A stretch of DNA of 51,121 nucleotides from Phycisphaerae bacterium (GTDB lineage Bacteria > Planctomycetota > Phycisphaerae > Sedimentisphaerales > Anaerobacaceae), in the NCBI GenBank assembly GCA_021736645.1, contig JAIPFM010000196.1, forward strand, positions 1 through 51,121. The letters are read 5' to 3'. The notes beneath the pieces were generated by a model. The model searched no databases and was not told the DNA's origin. It saw only the letters and a list, made by a program, of their open reading frames with translations. Numbering within the stretch: the first letter of the stretch is position 1; every line of letters begins with the position of its first letter. The position numbers were made by a program, and so were the translations under genes. This document shows positions 35,088 to 43,250 of the stretch, in pieces.

Positions 35088-35182
35088 GGAGGTGACTGGT
35101 GACTGGTGTTGCCCCTGGTCTTCAAAACCAGTGTTGGGCCGACAAGGTCCTGGGTGGGTTCGATTCCCATTCGCCTCCGCCA
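35088..35182 (+). tRNA. selC: tRNA-Sec (anticodon TCA)
   Basis: A 95-base tRNA. The eight-base-pair acceptor stem GGAGGTGA (35088-35095) pairs with TCGCCTCC (35171-35178), followed by G and an encoded CCA ending at 35182. The anticodon loop CTTCAAA between CTGGT and ACCAG places TCA at 35122-35124. The long variable arm GGGCC/GGTCC and the TTCGATT loop complete the selenocysteine-type structure. The eight-pair acceptor and long extra arm distinguish it from a suppressor tRNA. It implies a Sec-decoding system (selA, selB, selD) elsewhere in the genome. None is in the window. Confidence 0.95.
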
Positions 35183-35203
35183 TATTATTGACGGGGTTCG
35201 CCC

Positions 35204-35449
35204 ATGAGAGCGTTTAACAAGATCGTGTCAGTGTGTCTGGTATGTGCAGGGGTGGCCTGCGTGGTGTTCGGCACCTGCTTTCACTCTGTAGACGTCTCCG
35301 CTGACGAAAGTGGTGCATCGCTGACCATGGCCAGGTCGGAACTGGCTCTGACACAGGAGGCCTCTGTGGGCGGGGCAAAACTCGACCCGAACACGGGCCA
35401 GATCAAACAGACATACACGGGTGAGTCACCCAAGGCCTGCGCCACGTGA
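35204..35449 (+). CDS. Small exported protein, 81 residues
   Basis: It begins 22 bases after tRNA-Sec and could share its transcript. The leader IVSVCLVCAGVACVVFGTC is a signal or anchor segment. The mature part is short and hydrophilic (ARSELALTQEASVGGAKLD, then PNTGQIKQTYTGESPKACAT). No family is recognised. It ends at a TGA only 20 bases before the NapH-like gene, so the two may be cotranscribed and functionally linked. No strong ribosome binding site is visible. Confidence 0.55.
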   Translation: MRAFNKIVSVCLVCAGVACVVFGTCFHSVDVSADESGASLTMARSELALTQEASVGGAKLDPNTGQIKQTYTGESPKACAT

Positions 35450-35469
35450 GGCGATTAAATTAGGAGACC

Positions 35470-36309
35470 GTGGTGCCCATGGTCAAAGCATCTTTGATTT
35501 CCCGTGCTGTTCATCGGATGATTCCCTACCGTCTCTGGGTGCAGCTCACCTTCGTGGCCATATGGTTGACGCCATTGCGCTGGTTCAAGGTGTGTTCGCC
35601 GGTATTTCACTGCTATGCCTGTCCCCTGGCCACATTCGCCTGTCCCATCGGTGTACTGGCGCAGTTCAGTGCCCTGCACGTGATCCCTTTTGTGACCATC
35701 GGGATTCTGGTGATTGTCGGGGCCATGATGGGCACTATGGTGTGCGGTTGGATGTGTCCCTTTGGTCTGCTGCAGGATCTGGCAGCCAGGGTACCGTGGC
35801 CCAAGTTCACGCTGCCGGCCTGGACCGGTTATGGTCGCTATGTCATGTTGTCTGTCACAGTGCTGGCGATCCCGTACTTCTTTGGTGAAGGCCATGCGCT
35901 GTTTATCTGTCGCGTCTGTCCGGCCGGCGCCTTGGAAGCAGAATCCGGACTGCCGCAGGTGGTTCAACAGGCCTGGAACCATGAGCCTCTGGTCTGGCCG
36001 AATGCCATTAAATTGACCATTCTTGGTGTATTTCTGGCAGCCATCTTTCTGACCAAACGTCCGTGGTGCCGGGTCCTGTGTCCCCTGGGCGGCATATTCA
36101 GTCTGTTCAACCGCGTGTCCATGGTCTATCTCGATTGCAACAAAGGGACCTGCACTGACTGCAAACGTTGTCACAAACTCTGTGATGTCAATTGTCAACC
36201 GGATGAAAATGCCAATGACACGCGATGTATTCGCTGCTTTGACTGTACGAAATGTGGGCCCGCGGCTCTGCAGGTCAAGTCTATGCTGGATAAATCACAG
36301 GAAGTCTGA
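35470..36309 (+). CDS. NapH/CcoG-like polyferredoxin membrane protein
   Basis: 279 residues. Membrane helices alternate with cysteine motifs: FHCYACPLATFACPIG, CGWMCPFGLLQDL and CRVCPAGALEAE near the membrane, then RVLCPLGGIFSLFNR, and a C-terminal pair of 4Fe-4S sites (CTDCKRCHKLC and CIRCFDCTKC). This is the NapH/NosR/CcoG type of quinol-linked iron-sulfur membrane protein. It probably moves electrons between quinol and periplasmic carriers; it lies just past the multiheme cytochromes. The start is ambiguous: GTG codons at 35470 and 35473 lie 3-6 bases after AGGAG, and an ATG lies at 35479. Confidence 0.85.
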   Translation: MVPMVKASLISRAVHRMIPYRLWVQLTFVAIWLTPLRWFKVCSPVFHCYACPLATFACPIGVLAQFSALHVIPFVTIGILVIVGAMMGTMVCGWMCPFGLLQDLAARVPWPKFTLPAWTGYGRYVMLSVTVLAIPYFFGEGHALFICRVCPAGALEAESGLPQVVQQAWNHEPLVWPNAIKLTILGVFLAAIFLTKRPWCRVLCPLGGIFSLFNRVSMVYLDCNKGTCTDCKRCHKLCDVNCQPDENANDTRCIRCFDCTKCGPAALQVKSMLDKSQEV

Positions 36310-36524
36310 AATGCCCCATTCCTGATATTCGCCTCACAACTGGACGAGCGCCTTGTTGTCTGACTCCCATATCTCTGGATCAACGCCTGTATTTTTACGC
36401 CCAAATCAGCGCCGGGCAATTTTTCTTCAATTTTTTTGTGACCAAACCTCATATTACCGGCCTATTGTAAGTAGGCATATTCTTTGACATTAGGGCATGT
36501 ATGGCAGATGAAAGGAGGCCAACC

Positions 36525-38324
36525 ATGTTTATGAACCTAAACAAACGCGTTGTTTTTCTGTGTGTGTTGACATGCATCATGCACTGGAATGATGCTCTGG
36601 CTCAGAATCGGCGTGAAGCGGCGCAGCAAAGACACACCGCCCAGCGAGCAGCCCCTCAAAGGCAGCAGGCTCCGCCGTCCAGACCTCAAACGCAGGCCAG
36701 GCCCCAAACGCAGGCCAGACCTCAAACGCAGGCTCGACCTCAAACGCGTGCCCGGCCGCAAACCCAGGCCAGGCCTCAGGTCACGCAGCGTCCCCAAACC
36801 CGGGCAACTGCACCCCAGCAAAGGTCTGCACCGGCACAGAGGCCCCAGACCAGAATAACACCTCAGACAAACCGGCCCAGTGTGCAGAGATCCGGGCCCA
36901 CGCGTTTACCGTCAAGCACCAGCCGATCCATTCCACCCCAGCGTTCTACACAAAGACCGGCCATTGGACAGTCCAGTCAGGTCAGGCGATATGTCATTGA
37001 CAACACGCGATCAGGAAATCGCACCTCCTCTTCTTCACGCTCATCGCTGGGCAGTGCGCCTCGTCAAAACAGTTCCTCCAGCACGCCAAGTGCGTCGGAC
37101 CGATCTCGCGCCAATACCGGAGTGCCTCAAAGACAGTTCAATACCCAGACTTCTCGAGACATAACCAGTTCGCGACCAGGCCAGCGCGGTTCACAGACCC
37201 GAAATCCCGTGATCATTCAAAGGCCGCAGCGGGGTTCCGGCAGCGATGTGCTGAATCAGGTACGCCAGGGTAGAAGTACTGCCGAGAATATTGGCGTTCG
37301 TCGGCTAAATCCTGTGGTGATTGAACGCAATCAGCCCAGGCGCCAGGTGGTGGTGGACAGCAGTTACTATCGCAGACAATCCCTTCAGTATCGCTTCAAA
37401 CGCCATTACCCCAACTCCATTGTGTATCGTGACCAGCCCTATGGCATTGTTCACGGACCGCATTACAGGCATGCCTATATGGATCCCTATAATCGGCTGT
37501 ATTACCATATGATCTGGCCAAGCACGCGATTGAGTCTGTATTACGGGTTTGGCTCCCACCGATACATGCAGAGCATCTATCCCTATTACCATCGCAAGTA
37601 TGTGTTTGTGAGTATCGGGGGGTATTGGCCCTCTTACCAGGATATGCGGTATTACTGGTATGGCTACCATCCTTACCAGTGGTATGGCTACGACCCGGTC
37701 CCCAAGCAGGTGAACAACTACTACACCTACAACTACAATGATACAAGCACACCGGACCCCTCTGCAGCGATGCCGCCGCTGATGGATATGAGAGAATCCC
37801 AACCGCCTGAGCCGCCCCAGTACCAGGGACCTGCGGACCTGAGATTCTCTGAGGCAGTGATTGCCTTTGAGGACGGGAACTATGTCATTGCCGCAAATCT
37901 GTTCAGACAGGCCATGATGTTGGATTCCGAAGACATTATCATGCCCTTTGCCTATGCTCAGGCCTTGTTTGCAGACAAGGAATATCTCCTGTCTGTGCTG
38001 GCGCTGCGTGAGGCGCTCAGTCGCATCAATCCCAATGAAAGCACTATTTTCTATCCGAGAGGCCTGTACAAGCAGGAAGATGACCTGTTCAGGCAGATCG
38101 ACGAACTCATGATTGCCTGTGACAAGATGCCCTATGACAGGAACCTCAAGCTCCTGCTGGGGTATCATCTGCTGGGCGTCGGAGAAACAGAATCCGCTGC
38201 CGCTTACCTTGAGGAAGCCTCACGCACGCCTCAAAATGCAGAGGGTGCAAGTGTGCTCCTGGCCCTCATAGCGCAGGTTCGTGAAGCAGAGCGACAGGCG
38301 GGAATCTCAGAGGTTACGCCTTGA
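36525..38324 (+). CDS. Secreted repeat-rich protein with C-terminal TPR-like helices
   Basis: 599 residues. After a signal peptide (VFLCVLTCIMHWNDALAQ) comes an arginine- and glutamine-rich low-complexity region with repeated RPQTQA units, then serine-rich sequence. A tyrosine- and histidine-rich middle (HYPNSIVYRDQPYGIVHGPH and YWYGYHPYQWYGYDP) follows. The last 160 residues have TPR-like helices (EAVIAFEDGNYVIAANLFRQ, AYAQALFADKEYLLSVLALR). It probably sits at the cell surface and may bind other macromolecules. No family beyond TPR is recognised. The start at 36525 has AGGAGG upstream, unlike the ATG at 36501. Confidence 0.75.
   Translation: MFMNLNKRVVFLCVLTCIMHWNDALAQNRREAAQQRHTAQRAAPQRQQAPPSRPQTQARPQTQARPQTQARPQTRARPQTQARPQVTQRPQTRATAPQQRSAPAQRPQTRITPQTNRPSVQRSGPTRLPSSTSRSIPPQRSTQRPAIGQSSQVRRYVIDNTRSGNRTSSSSRSSLGSAPRQNSSSSTPSASDRSRANTGVPQRQFNTQTSRDITSSRPGQRGSQTRNPVIIQRPQRGSGSDVLNQVRQGRSTAENIGVRRLNPVVIERNQPRRQVVVDSSYYRRQSLQYRFKRHYPNSIVYRDQPYGIVHGPHYRHAYMDPYNRLYYHMIWPSTRLSLYYGFGSHRYMQSIYPYYHRKYVFVSIGGYWPSYQDMRYYWYGYHPYQWYGYDPVPKQVNNYYTYNYNDTSTPDPSAAMPPLMDMRESQPPEPPQYQGPADLRFSEAVIAFEDGNYVIAANLFRQAMMLDSEDIIMPFAYAQALFADKEYLLSVLALREALSRINPNESTIFYPRGLYKQEDDLFRQIDELMIACDKMPYDRNLKLLLGYHLLGVGETESAAAYLEEASRTPQNAEGASVLLALIAQVREAERQAGISEVTP
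36681..36770 (+). repeat. Five tandem 18-base units (RPQTQA)
   Basis: Five 18-base units, each AGACCTCAAACGCAGGCC or a near copy, encode RPQTQA with small changes such as RPQTRA in the fourth. The unit number may vary between strains by slippage. Confidence 0.85.
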
Positions 38325-38337
38325 TGGAGAGAGACTT

Positions 38338-39420
38338 ATGTTTTCTGTTAACAGATATTTTGTGATTTTCATCCTTGGGGCCAGCCTTGGTTTGGCTGGC
38401 CCTGGCTTGGCGCAGATGGGGGAGGTGTTTGCTGTGTGGCCGTCTGAGGGTGATCAAGAAGCACCCGCGATCCACGGCAACCGGATCGTGTGGCACGAGT
38501 TCATGCCCGAGTTCGGGGATTTTGACATTGTGGTGGCAGATATCAATGACCTGGATGCAATAGAGGGCCAGATCATTGGTGAAGACGGCGACCAGATGAA
38601 TCCCGACGTCTGGGAAGATACTGTGGTGTGGCAAAGCTTTCAGACTGAATCCGATGAGTCTGCACACTGGGATGTGTGGGCTGCCAGGATGCCTCACATG
38701 GATTCGTACAACCTTTTTAACATTTCAAGGGTGCTGGACAATGACGAGCAGATGCCCAGAATCAGCGGCAATACCGTGGTCTGGGAAGACGGTCCCCTGG
38801 AGAGTACCAGTATTTACGGTTCGGACATCACAGATGTGAATCGGCCCGTGGAGTTTGCCATTGCAAACTATGCCTCCAAGCAGAGCGCTCCGGCCATTGA
38901 CCGTTTGACTGTGGTGTGGCAGGACAATGAATTTGGAGACTGGGACATCTATGGCAGTGATATCTGGCTAAGAAACCGTCCTGAGGAGTATTCAGTAACA
39001 CCCTTTGAGGCCCATCAGACTGCGCCGGCCATCTCCGGGAAGTACATTGTGTGGCAGGACCAAAATGCAGGAAACTGGGATATTTACGCGGCCCGTATGG
39101 ATGGGCCATGTCTTGTTCATCTGCCCCCGGTAACGGACGATGTGTCGGATCAGGTGAATCCAGCCATAGACGGCCAGATCGTGGTGTGGCAGGATGGTCG
39201 TCATGGTGATTGGGAAATCTACGCAGCCCACCTCAGAACAGGCAAACAGTTCAGGATTACCCGAAATCCCGCCAATCAGATCCGCCCGGCAGTATACGGA
39301 CGTGTCATTGTGTGGCAGGACGACCGAAGCGGGGTGTGGCAGGTCTATGCCATGATCCTGGAGGACGGCCCCTTGACCCAAAGTGCGGAGGCCTGTTCAG
39401 AAGCCACGGTTCTTGATTGA
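38338..39420 (+). CDS. Secreted seven-blade beta-propeller with VVWQD repeats
   Basis: 360 residues with a signal peptide (FVIFILGASLGLAGPGLA). Seven modules share a V/IVWQD core followed by GDWDIYG or similar (VVWQDNEFGDWDIYGSDI, IVWQDQNAGNWDIYAARM, VVWQDGRHGDWEIYAAHL and others). These are TolB-like or surface-layer-type propeller repeats common in planctomycetes. The repeat count fits one seven-blade propeller. The start at 38338 has GGAGAGAG upstream. It lies 14 bases after the TPR protein gene, so they are probably cotranscribed. Confidence 0.85.
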   Translation: MFSVNRYFVIFILGASLGLAGPGLAQMGEVFAVWPSEGDQEAPAIHGNRIVWHEFMPEFGDFDIVVADINDLDAIEGQIIGEDGDQMNPDVWEDTVVWQSFQTESDESAHWDVWAARMPHMDSYNLFNISRVLDNDEQMPRISGNTVVWEDGPLESTSIYGSDITDVNRPVEFAIANYASKQSAPAIDRLTVVWQDNEFGDWDIYGSDIWLRNRPEEYSVTPFEAHQTAPAISGKYIVWQDQNAGNWDIYAARMDGPCLVHLPPVTDDVSDQVNPAIDGQIVVWQDGRHGDWEIYAAHLRTGKQFRITRNPANQIRPAVYGRVIVWQDDRSGVWQVYAMILEDGPLTQSAEACSEATVLD

Positions 39421-39445
39421 TGACGGTCGGAAATTATTCTATAAT
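39417..39445 (+). promoter_or_regulatory. Promoter of the sigma factor operon
   Basis: TTGATG at 39417-39422 and a perfect TATAAT at 39440-39445 have a 17-base spacer; the -35 box overlaps the stop of the previous gene. The leader before the sigma factor is about 120 bases. Confidence 0.7.
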
Positions 39446-39457
39446 TTTACGGAATAT

Positions 39458-39474
39458 TGTGTGACTGCCACACA
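39458..39474 (+). promoter_or_regulatory. Hairpin or operator in the sigma factor leader
   Basis: TGTGTG (39458-39463) and CACACA (39469-39474) form a perfect inverted repeat with a five-base loop a few bases after the predicted transcription start. It could be a small hairpin or a regulator site. Confidence 0.4.
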
Positions 39475-39574
39475 TTGGTCGGCCTTTAAGCAATGAAGGA
39501 CTGTGTATGATCACGCGGTCTCTGCAGTGCCGGTGACGGCCCTGGAGTGTGAAACTCGGAGAGAAGATCTCAGT

Positions 39575-40150
39575 ATGGATAAACAGCTTCGGAATGCAAT
39601 AAAAGGCATCCTGGACACAGACCTGGAACGCAGGCGACGATCCATGGAACCCTTTGTCAGAGCAACATTTAACCGTTTTAGTCGTTGTTTATATCGGTAT
39701 TTGGGTAATGAAGTGGAGTGCGAGGATGTGCTCGAAGATGTGTATGCAGACATTTGGGAAAGTCCTGAACGACTGCGCACGGTCTCCACGGAAAAAGAGT
39801 TGGTGCGCACCGTGTATCTGTACTACATGCGAAACCGACTCAGACAGGTGTACAGGCGTCTCAACCGCCACCTGAGCCTGTCGCAGGAGTGCTTGGCCAC
39901 ACTCACGGCCCCGGACATGGGGCTGCTGGAGCAGGCCTCGGATGAAGAATTAAAGGTAATACTCAAAAAAGGGATGACCAGACTCAAGGCCAGAGAAAGG
40001 AGGGCGATTGAGCTTTGGGCGGAGGGAATGAGTAACCGAGCCATTGCCGCGGATCTCAATACGACGGTGGGCGCTGTGAAGATGTTGTTGTATCGAACAG
40101 TTTTAAAACTCAGAAAGATGTTAAATCACTATGTCGGTGATGAGCATTAA
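39575..40150 (+). CDS. RNA polymerase sigma factor (sigma-70 family, ECF-like)
   Basis: 191 residues from ATG 39575, which has GGAGAGAAG eight bases upstream; a longer form would start at GTG 39503. Region 2 is seen in FNRFSRCLYRYLGNEVECED and DVYADIWESPERL. Region 4 is in LKARERRAIELWAEGMSNRA followed by IAADLNTTVGAVKMLLYRTV. No extra domain is visible. It probably directs RNA polymerase to a restricted gene set; the two genes after it may be its partners, and the small one might be an anti-sigma factor. Confidence 0.8.
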   Translation: MDKQLRNAIKGILDTDLERRRRSMEPFVRATFNRFSRCLYRYLGNEVECEDVLEDVYADIWESPERLRTVSTEKELVRTVYLYYMRNRLRQVYRRLNRHLSLSQECLATLTAPDMGLLEQASDEELKVILKKGMTRLKARERRAIELWAEGMSNRAIAADLNTTVGAVKMLLYRTVLKLRKMLNHYVGDEH

Positions 40151-40174
40151 TCTTCAGATGACTGGAGAGTAGCC

Positions 40175-40492
40175 ATGTCAGAAAATAATCGAGAGATTCA
40201 TGATTTGTTGATGGATTATGCAGGGGCACTTCGTGATGGTTGTATCCCGGACTTCCTCAAGTCACTGACTCGAAACGAAGCCAATACGATTCAGGAATCC
40301 TACGAGCTGCCTGAAGCCACAGAAATGATTCGTCTATTGAACGGGGCCAGCTTTGCGGATGCTGCGGTCTCACCTAATGTCGGCCTTTTTATCGCACGCG
40401 TGGACGCCAAGATCACCTCACGTAAGAAACAGGCCAGTGCGGCCAGACGTACCACGCGTAAGCGTCAATCTCGTTTGTATGAAATTGAGTAA
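40175..40492 (+). CDS. Small hypothetical protein, possible sigma factor partner
   Basis: 105 residues with no membrane helix or signal peptide. It is helical and charged (MSENNREIHDLLMDYAGALR, LPEATEMIRLLNGAS) with a basic tail (ITSRKKQASAARRTTRKRQS). It starts 24 bases after the sigma factor stop with a GGAGAG site, so it is probably cotranscribed and translated with it. A cytoplasmic anti-sigma-like or RNA-binding role is possible, but no family is recognised. Confidence 0.65.
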   Translation: MSENNREIHDLLMDYAGALRDGCIPDFLKSLTRNEANTIQESYELPEATEMIRLLNGASFADAAVSPNVGLFIARVDAKITSRKKQASAARRTTRKRQSRLYEIE

Positions 40493-40498
40493 AGAGAC

Positions 40499-41575
40499 AT
40501 GATTTTAGAGTGTTATCAGTGTTCATCCTGTTACTTTGAAGACAAGACATCGTCCACGCGCATCGCGCCTGAAACCATCTCCCCCCCTCAACCTCGCATT
40601 GAGTTTCAGGATGTGCTCATGGCGTTTGTCTGCATAGAAATGTACGATGGCCAGGAAGAGCTGAGTGAGTCGGTTCAGGAATTCAAGAACATGGCGGAAC
40701 TCATTGGTCAGAGATCCATTGTCTTGTGTCCCAATGTCCACCTGTCTATAGACAAGGCCCCCGAGAACCAAGCCGTGTTCCTGCTGTCTGAGCTTGAGAC
40801 AGATTTGGCGCGCGCGGGGTTTAAGGTGCATTGCGTATCGTTCGGCTATCACAAACAGTTTGGGATGGAGTGCAAGGGCAGCGTGGGCAGTGTGGTGGGG
40901 AGGCGATTCTACGGCAGCCCGGAAAAACAGTTCCTGCGACTCCTCACACGTTTGGGCGTCTGCCCCAGAGAGACGCTGCCCGGCGACTTGCCGTCGTGGG
41001 CCAAGGTGTTGTCCAGGCGGCAACTCAAGGTGATGTCCAACCGCAAGGAAACCTATCAGATGGCCCGCACCATGCTCAAGGAGCAGCTCGATACGGGCAA
41101 CAGCGAGTTGTGGACCTGTATGTTGTTTGAGGGCGAGCGTCAGCCCATGAACGATTACCTCAGCGAACTGTACGAAATCATTGAGGCATATCCGGATGTG
41201 CGTATCCATCGTGCCATGAACCTGAGCCTCTCAGGATTCTCCAATGCGGCTCGATTTCTGTTTCGCAAGTACCCCGATGTGATTGAAGCGGGCAAGCTGC
41301 GTATTTACAACAGTACTGTCAGGGACATCGAGTTTCTTTTAACACCCAGCGAAGTGCTGCTGGCCTTTCCCAAAAAACCTCAACATGCCGGGTCACATGC
41401 TGGCGAGATCGCATTCGGCATTTACTGCAAGGACGTGGATTTCGCAAGGAATGTGATTCAGTGGTACAAGACCTTCCTGGTGGATGGCCGATTCGGTTGG
41501 ATTCGTACCGAATCAGCGCTCAATCAAGTAATCAATGAGTTGGAAGAAGAGATCTTTCAAGATAAATTTCAATAA
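40499..41575 (+). CDS. Archaeal ThrRS editing-domain-like protein with unknown C-terminal domain
   Basis: 358 residues. Residues 1-137 match the N-terminal editing domain of archaeal threonyl-tRNA synthetase (D-aminoacyl-tRNA deacylase fold): VLMAFVCIE at 39-47, SIVLCPNVHLS at 73-83 (compare VYPYAHLS) and FGYHKQFGMECKG at 115-127 (compare FGWYKAFEISCKG). The histidine after CKG is replaced by serine. The following 220 residues are not a synthetase. They contain YEIIEAYPDVRIHRAMNLSL and LRIYNSTVRDIEFLLTPSEV, faintly like a PLD-like or TrmB-type effector domain. It starts six bases after the small partner gene. A stand-alone proofreading or signalling role is inferred. Confidence 0.65.
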   Translation: MILECYQCSSCYFEDKTSSTRIAPETISPPQPRIEFQDVLMAFVCIEMYDGQEELSESVQEFKNMAELIGQRSIVLCPNVHLSIDKAPENQAVFLLSELETDLARAGFKVHCVSFGYHKQFGMECKGSVGSVVGRRFYGSPEKQFLRLLTRLGVCPRETLPGDLPSWAKVLSRRQLKVMSNRKETYQMARTMLKEQLDTGNSELWTCMLFEGERQPMNDYLSELYEIIEAYPDVRIHRAMNLSLSGFSNAARFLFRKYPDVIEAGKLRIYNSTVRDIEFLLTPSEVLLAFPKKPQHAGSHAGEIAFGIYCKDVDFARNVIQWYKTFLVDGRFGWIRTESALNQVINELEEEIFQDKFQ

Positions 41576-41634
41576 GTCACATGCGTCCTTCAAAACACAC
41601 TCTTGAACGCATGATCGTCTGACAAGGACGTACT

Positions 41635-43077
41635 ATGGCGCACACGGCCATGACCGTAACCATGATAGCCGCGTATTTGGCGGTGCTGACCTTTGTTGCG
41701 CTCAAGGCTCGTGCAGCCCACCACTTCAAGGAATTCTCTCTGGCAGGTCGATCTCTGACCCTGCCTCTGGTATTCGGCAGTCTGGCGGCCACGTATGTGG
41801 GCGGAGCCTTTTCCATTGGCTTTGTGGGTAAGGGTTTTGACAAGGGCCTGGTGTTTTTATTCATTGGCTTGGCGTTTTCTCTGCAGAACATCCTGGTCGG
41901 CCTGTTTGTCGCACCCCGACTCCGGGCCCTGACCGGGTGTCACACGCTGGGTGACGTGATTCACCAGAAATACAATCGCACCTGTCAGATTCTCGCGGGG
42001 ATCATCTCCGTGGGGCTCTGTGCCGGTTTTTCCGGTGTGATGATCAAGGCCGGCGGCAGTCTCCTGGCCGATATTTTTGGCTTTCCTCTGTGGGCGGGCG
42101 TGATTCTTGTGTGCAGCGTGACCACCCTGTACACCACAGTGGGGGGGTTGCGAGCCAGTGTGATCACGGATGCATTTCAGTTTACCACGTTTTCAATCCT
42201 TCTGCCGCTGATCTTTCTATGGCTGCTCTTTCATTCAGAAGGTGGCCTGAGCCAGTTTGCCAAGGCCACGATAGAAACCACCTCACAAGGGTGGGCTTCC
42301 ATTTCCCGGATTGAAATCATGGGATTGGTCACCGCATTCTTGTTGGGCGAGATGCTGATCCCGCCCTATGCGAATCGTGCGCTGGGTTCAAAAAGCACCC
42401 GGGTCTCCAGAAACGGTTTTCTGCTCGCAGGGCTGTATAGTGCAACCTGGTTTATGGTTGTTCTGTCCATGGGCGTCCTGGCCAGTATGAAACCGGATGT
42501 GGTCGCGGAAATCATGAAATTGCCGGAATTGGCCAGAGAAGATCAGGTCTTGCTTATCCTGATTCGAAGCACACTGCCTTTTGGTTTTTATGCATTACTC
42601 CTGGTCGTGCTTTTGTCCATTATCATGTCCAGCCTGGATTCCCTGCTCAACGCAGGCGCCGTTTCCTTTACACAGGATATCTATCGTTTTTTTGCACCGC
42701 CTGCGTCAGATCACAGTGCCTTGATCCAGGGGCGATGGGCCACGGTCATCATTGCTGTGGCAGCAGCAGCAGGGGCTCTCTTGGTGCCTACCATTATCAA
42801 GGGTTTGCTTTTCTGTTACTCCATATGGGCACCAGCCGTTTTGCCGGCGTTGTTGCTGGGCCTGTGGATCCCTGAGCCCAGACCCTTGGCTGGAAAATTA
42901 TCCATGCTGGCGGGAAGCCTGTCCGGTATTTTCTTTATCGTCATGCTGGAATGGATTCAGAGCGATATACCGCCTATCCTCCCAGCCCTGATTATTGCCC
43001 TGTTGGCATATTTTCTTGGGCATACCATCTGCGCCAAGCAATCTGCGACTGATTTCAGGAGGCACTCATGCTCTTAA
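41635..43077 (+). CDS. Sodium/solute symporter (SSS family)
   Basis: 480 residues with about 12-13 helices. The family opening is seen in VLTFVALKARAAHHFKEFSL plus AGRSLTLPLVFGSLAATYVG, and the sodium-site region in SSLDSLLNAGAVSFTQDIYR. Members import organic acids, sugars, vitamins or amino acids with sodium. The gene follows the ThrRS-like gene by 59 bases with AAGGA six bases upstream. The next gene overlaps its end, so a small partner protein is likely. The substrate cannot be assigned. Confidence 0.88.
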   Translation: MAHTAMTVTMIAAYLAVLTFVALKARAAHHFKEFSLAGRSLTLPLVFGSLAATYVGGAFSIGFVGKGFDKGLVFLFIGLAFSLQNILVGLFVAPRLRALTGCHTLGDVIHQKYNRTCQILAGIISVGLCAGFSGVMIKAGGSLLADIFGFPLWAGVILVCSVTTLYTTVGGLRASVITDAFQFTTFSILLPLIFLWLLFHSEGGLSQFAKATIETTSQGWASISRIEIMGLVTAFLLGEMLIPPYANRALGSKSTRVSRNGFLLAGLYSATWFMVVLSMGVLASMKPDVVAEIMKLPELAREDQVLLILIRSTLPFGFYALLLVVLLSIIMSSLDSLLNAGAVSFTQDIYRFFAPPASDHSALIQGRWATVIIAVAAAAGALLVPTIIKGLLFCYSIWAPAVLPALLLGLWIPEPRPLAGKLSMLAGSLSGIFFIVMLEWIQSDIPPILPALIIALLAYFLGHTICAKQSATDFRRHSCS

Positions 43078-43250
43078 TCATCTCTATGATGGTCATTCTT
43101 GCAAGTCTTCTGGCCATTGTGAGCGGTGTCTGGGTGATCATGGGCCTCATGACGGAACTGATCCACCCTTCAGAGTCTTCCCAAGAGCCCACGTCGGCTG
43201 TATCTTCCGACAATCCACATAAAAGTGAAAACTCCACAGAATTATTGTAA
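43068..43250 (+). CDS. Tiny single-helix membrane protein
   Basis: 60 residues. The first half is one hydrophobic helix (LLIISMMVILASLLAIVSGV); the rest is a short, polar, serine-rich tail. A GGAGG site lies five bases upstream and the gene overlaps the end of the symporter gene by ten bases. It may be a small partner or stabiliser of the symporter, as known for other secondary transporters. No family is recognised. Confidence 0.65.
   Translation: MLLIISMMVILASLLAIVSGVWVIMGLMTELIHPSESSQEPTSAVSSDNPHKSENSTELL

Noticed and set aside
35204..35457. In-frame TGA ending the small protein beside tRNA-Sec, as a possible selenocysteine codon
   Set aside because: Only two codons follow before TAA, no hairpin of SECIS type was seen just downstream, and the residues around it do not match a known selenoprotein.
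36397..36440. GCCC/GGGC stem followed by T-runs after the NapH-like gene as a terminator
   Set aside because: The stem has only four pairs and a long loop, so the support is too weak to list.
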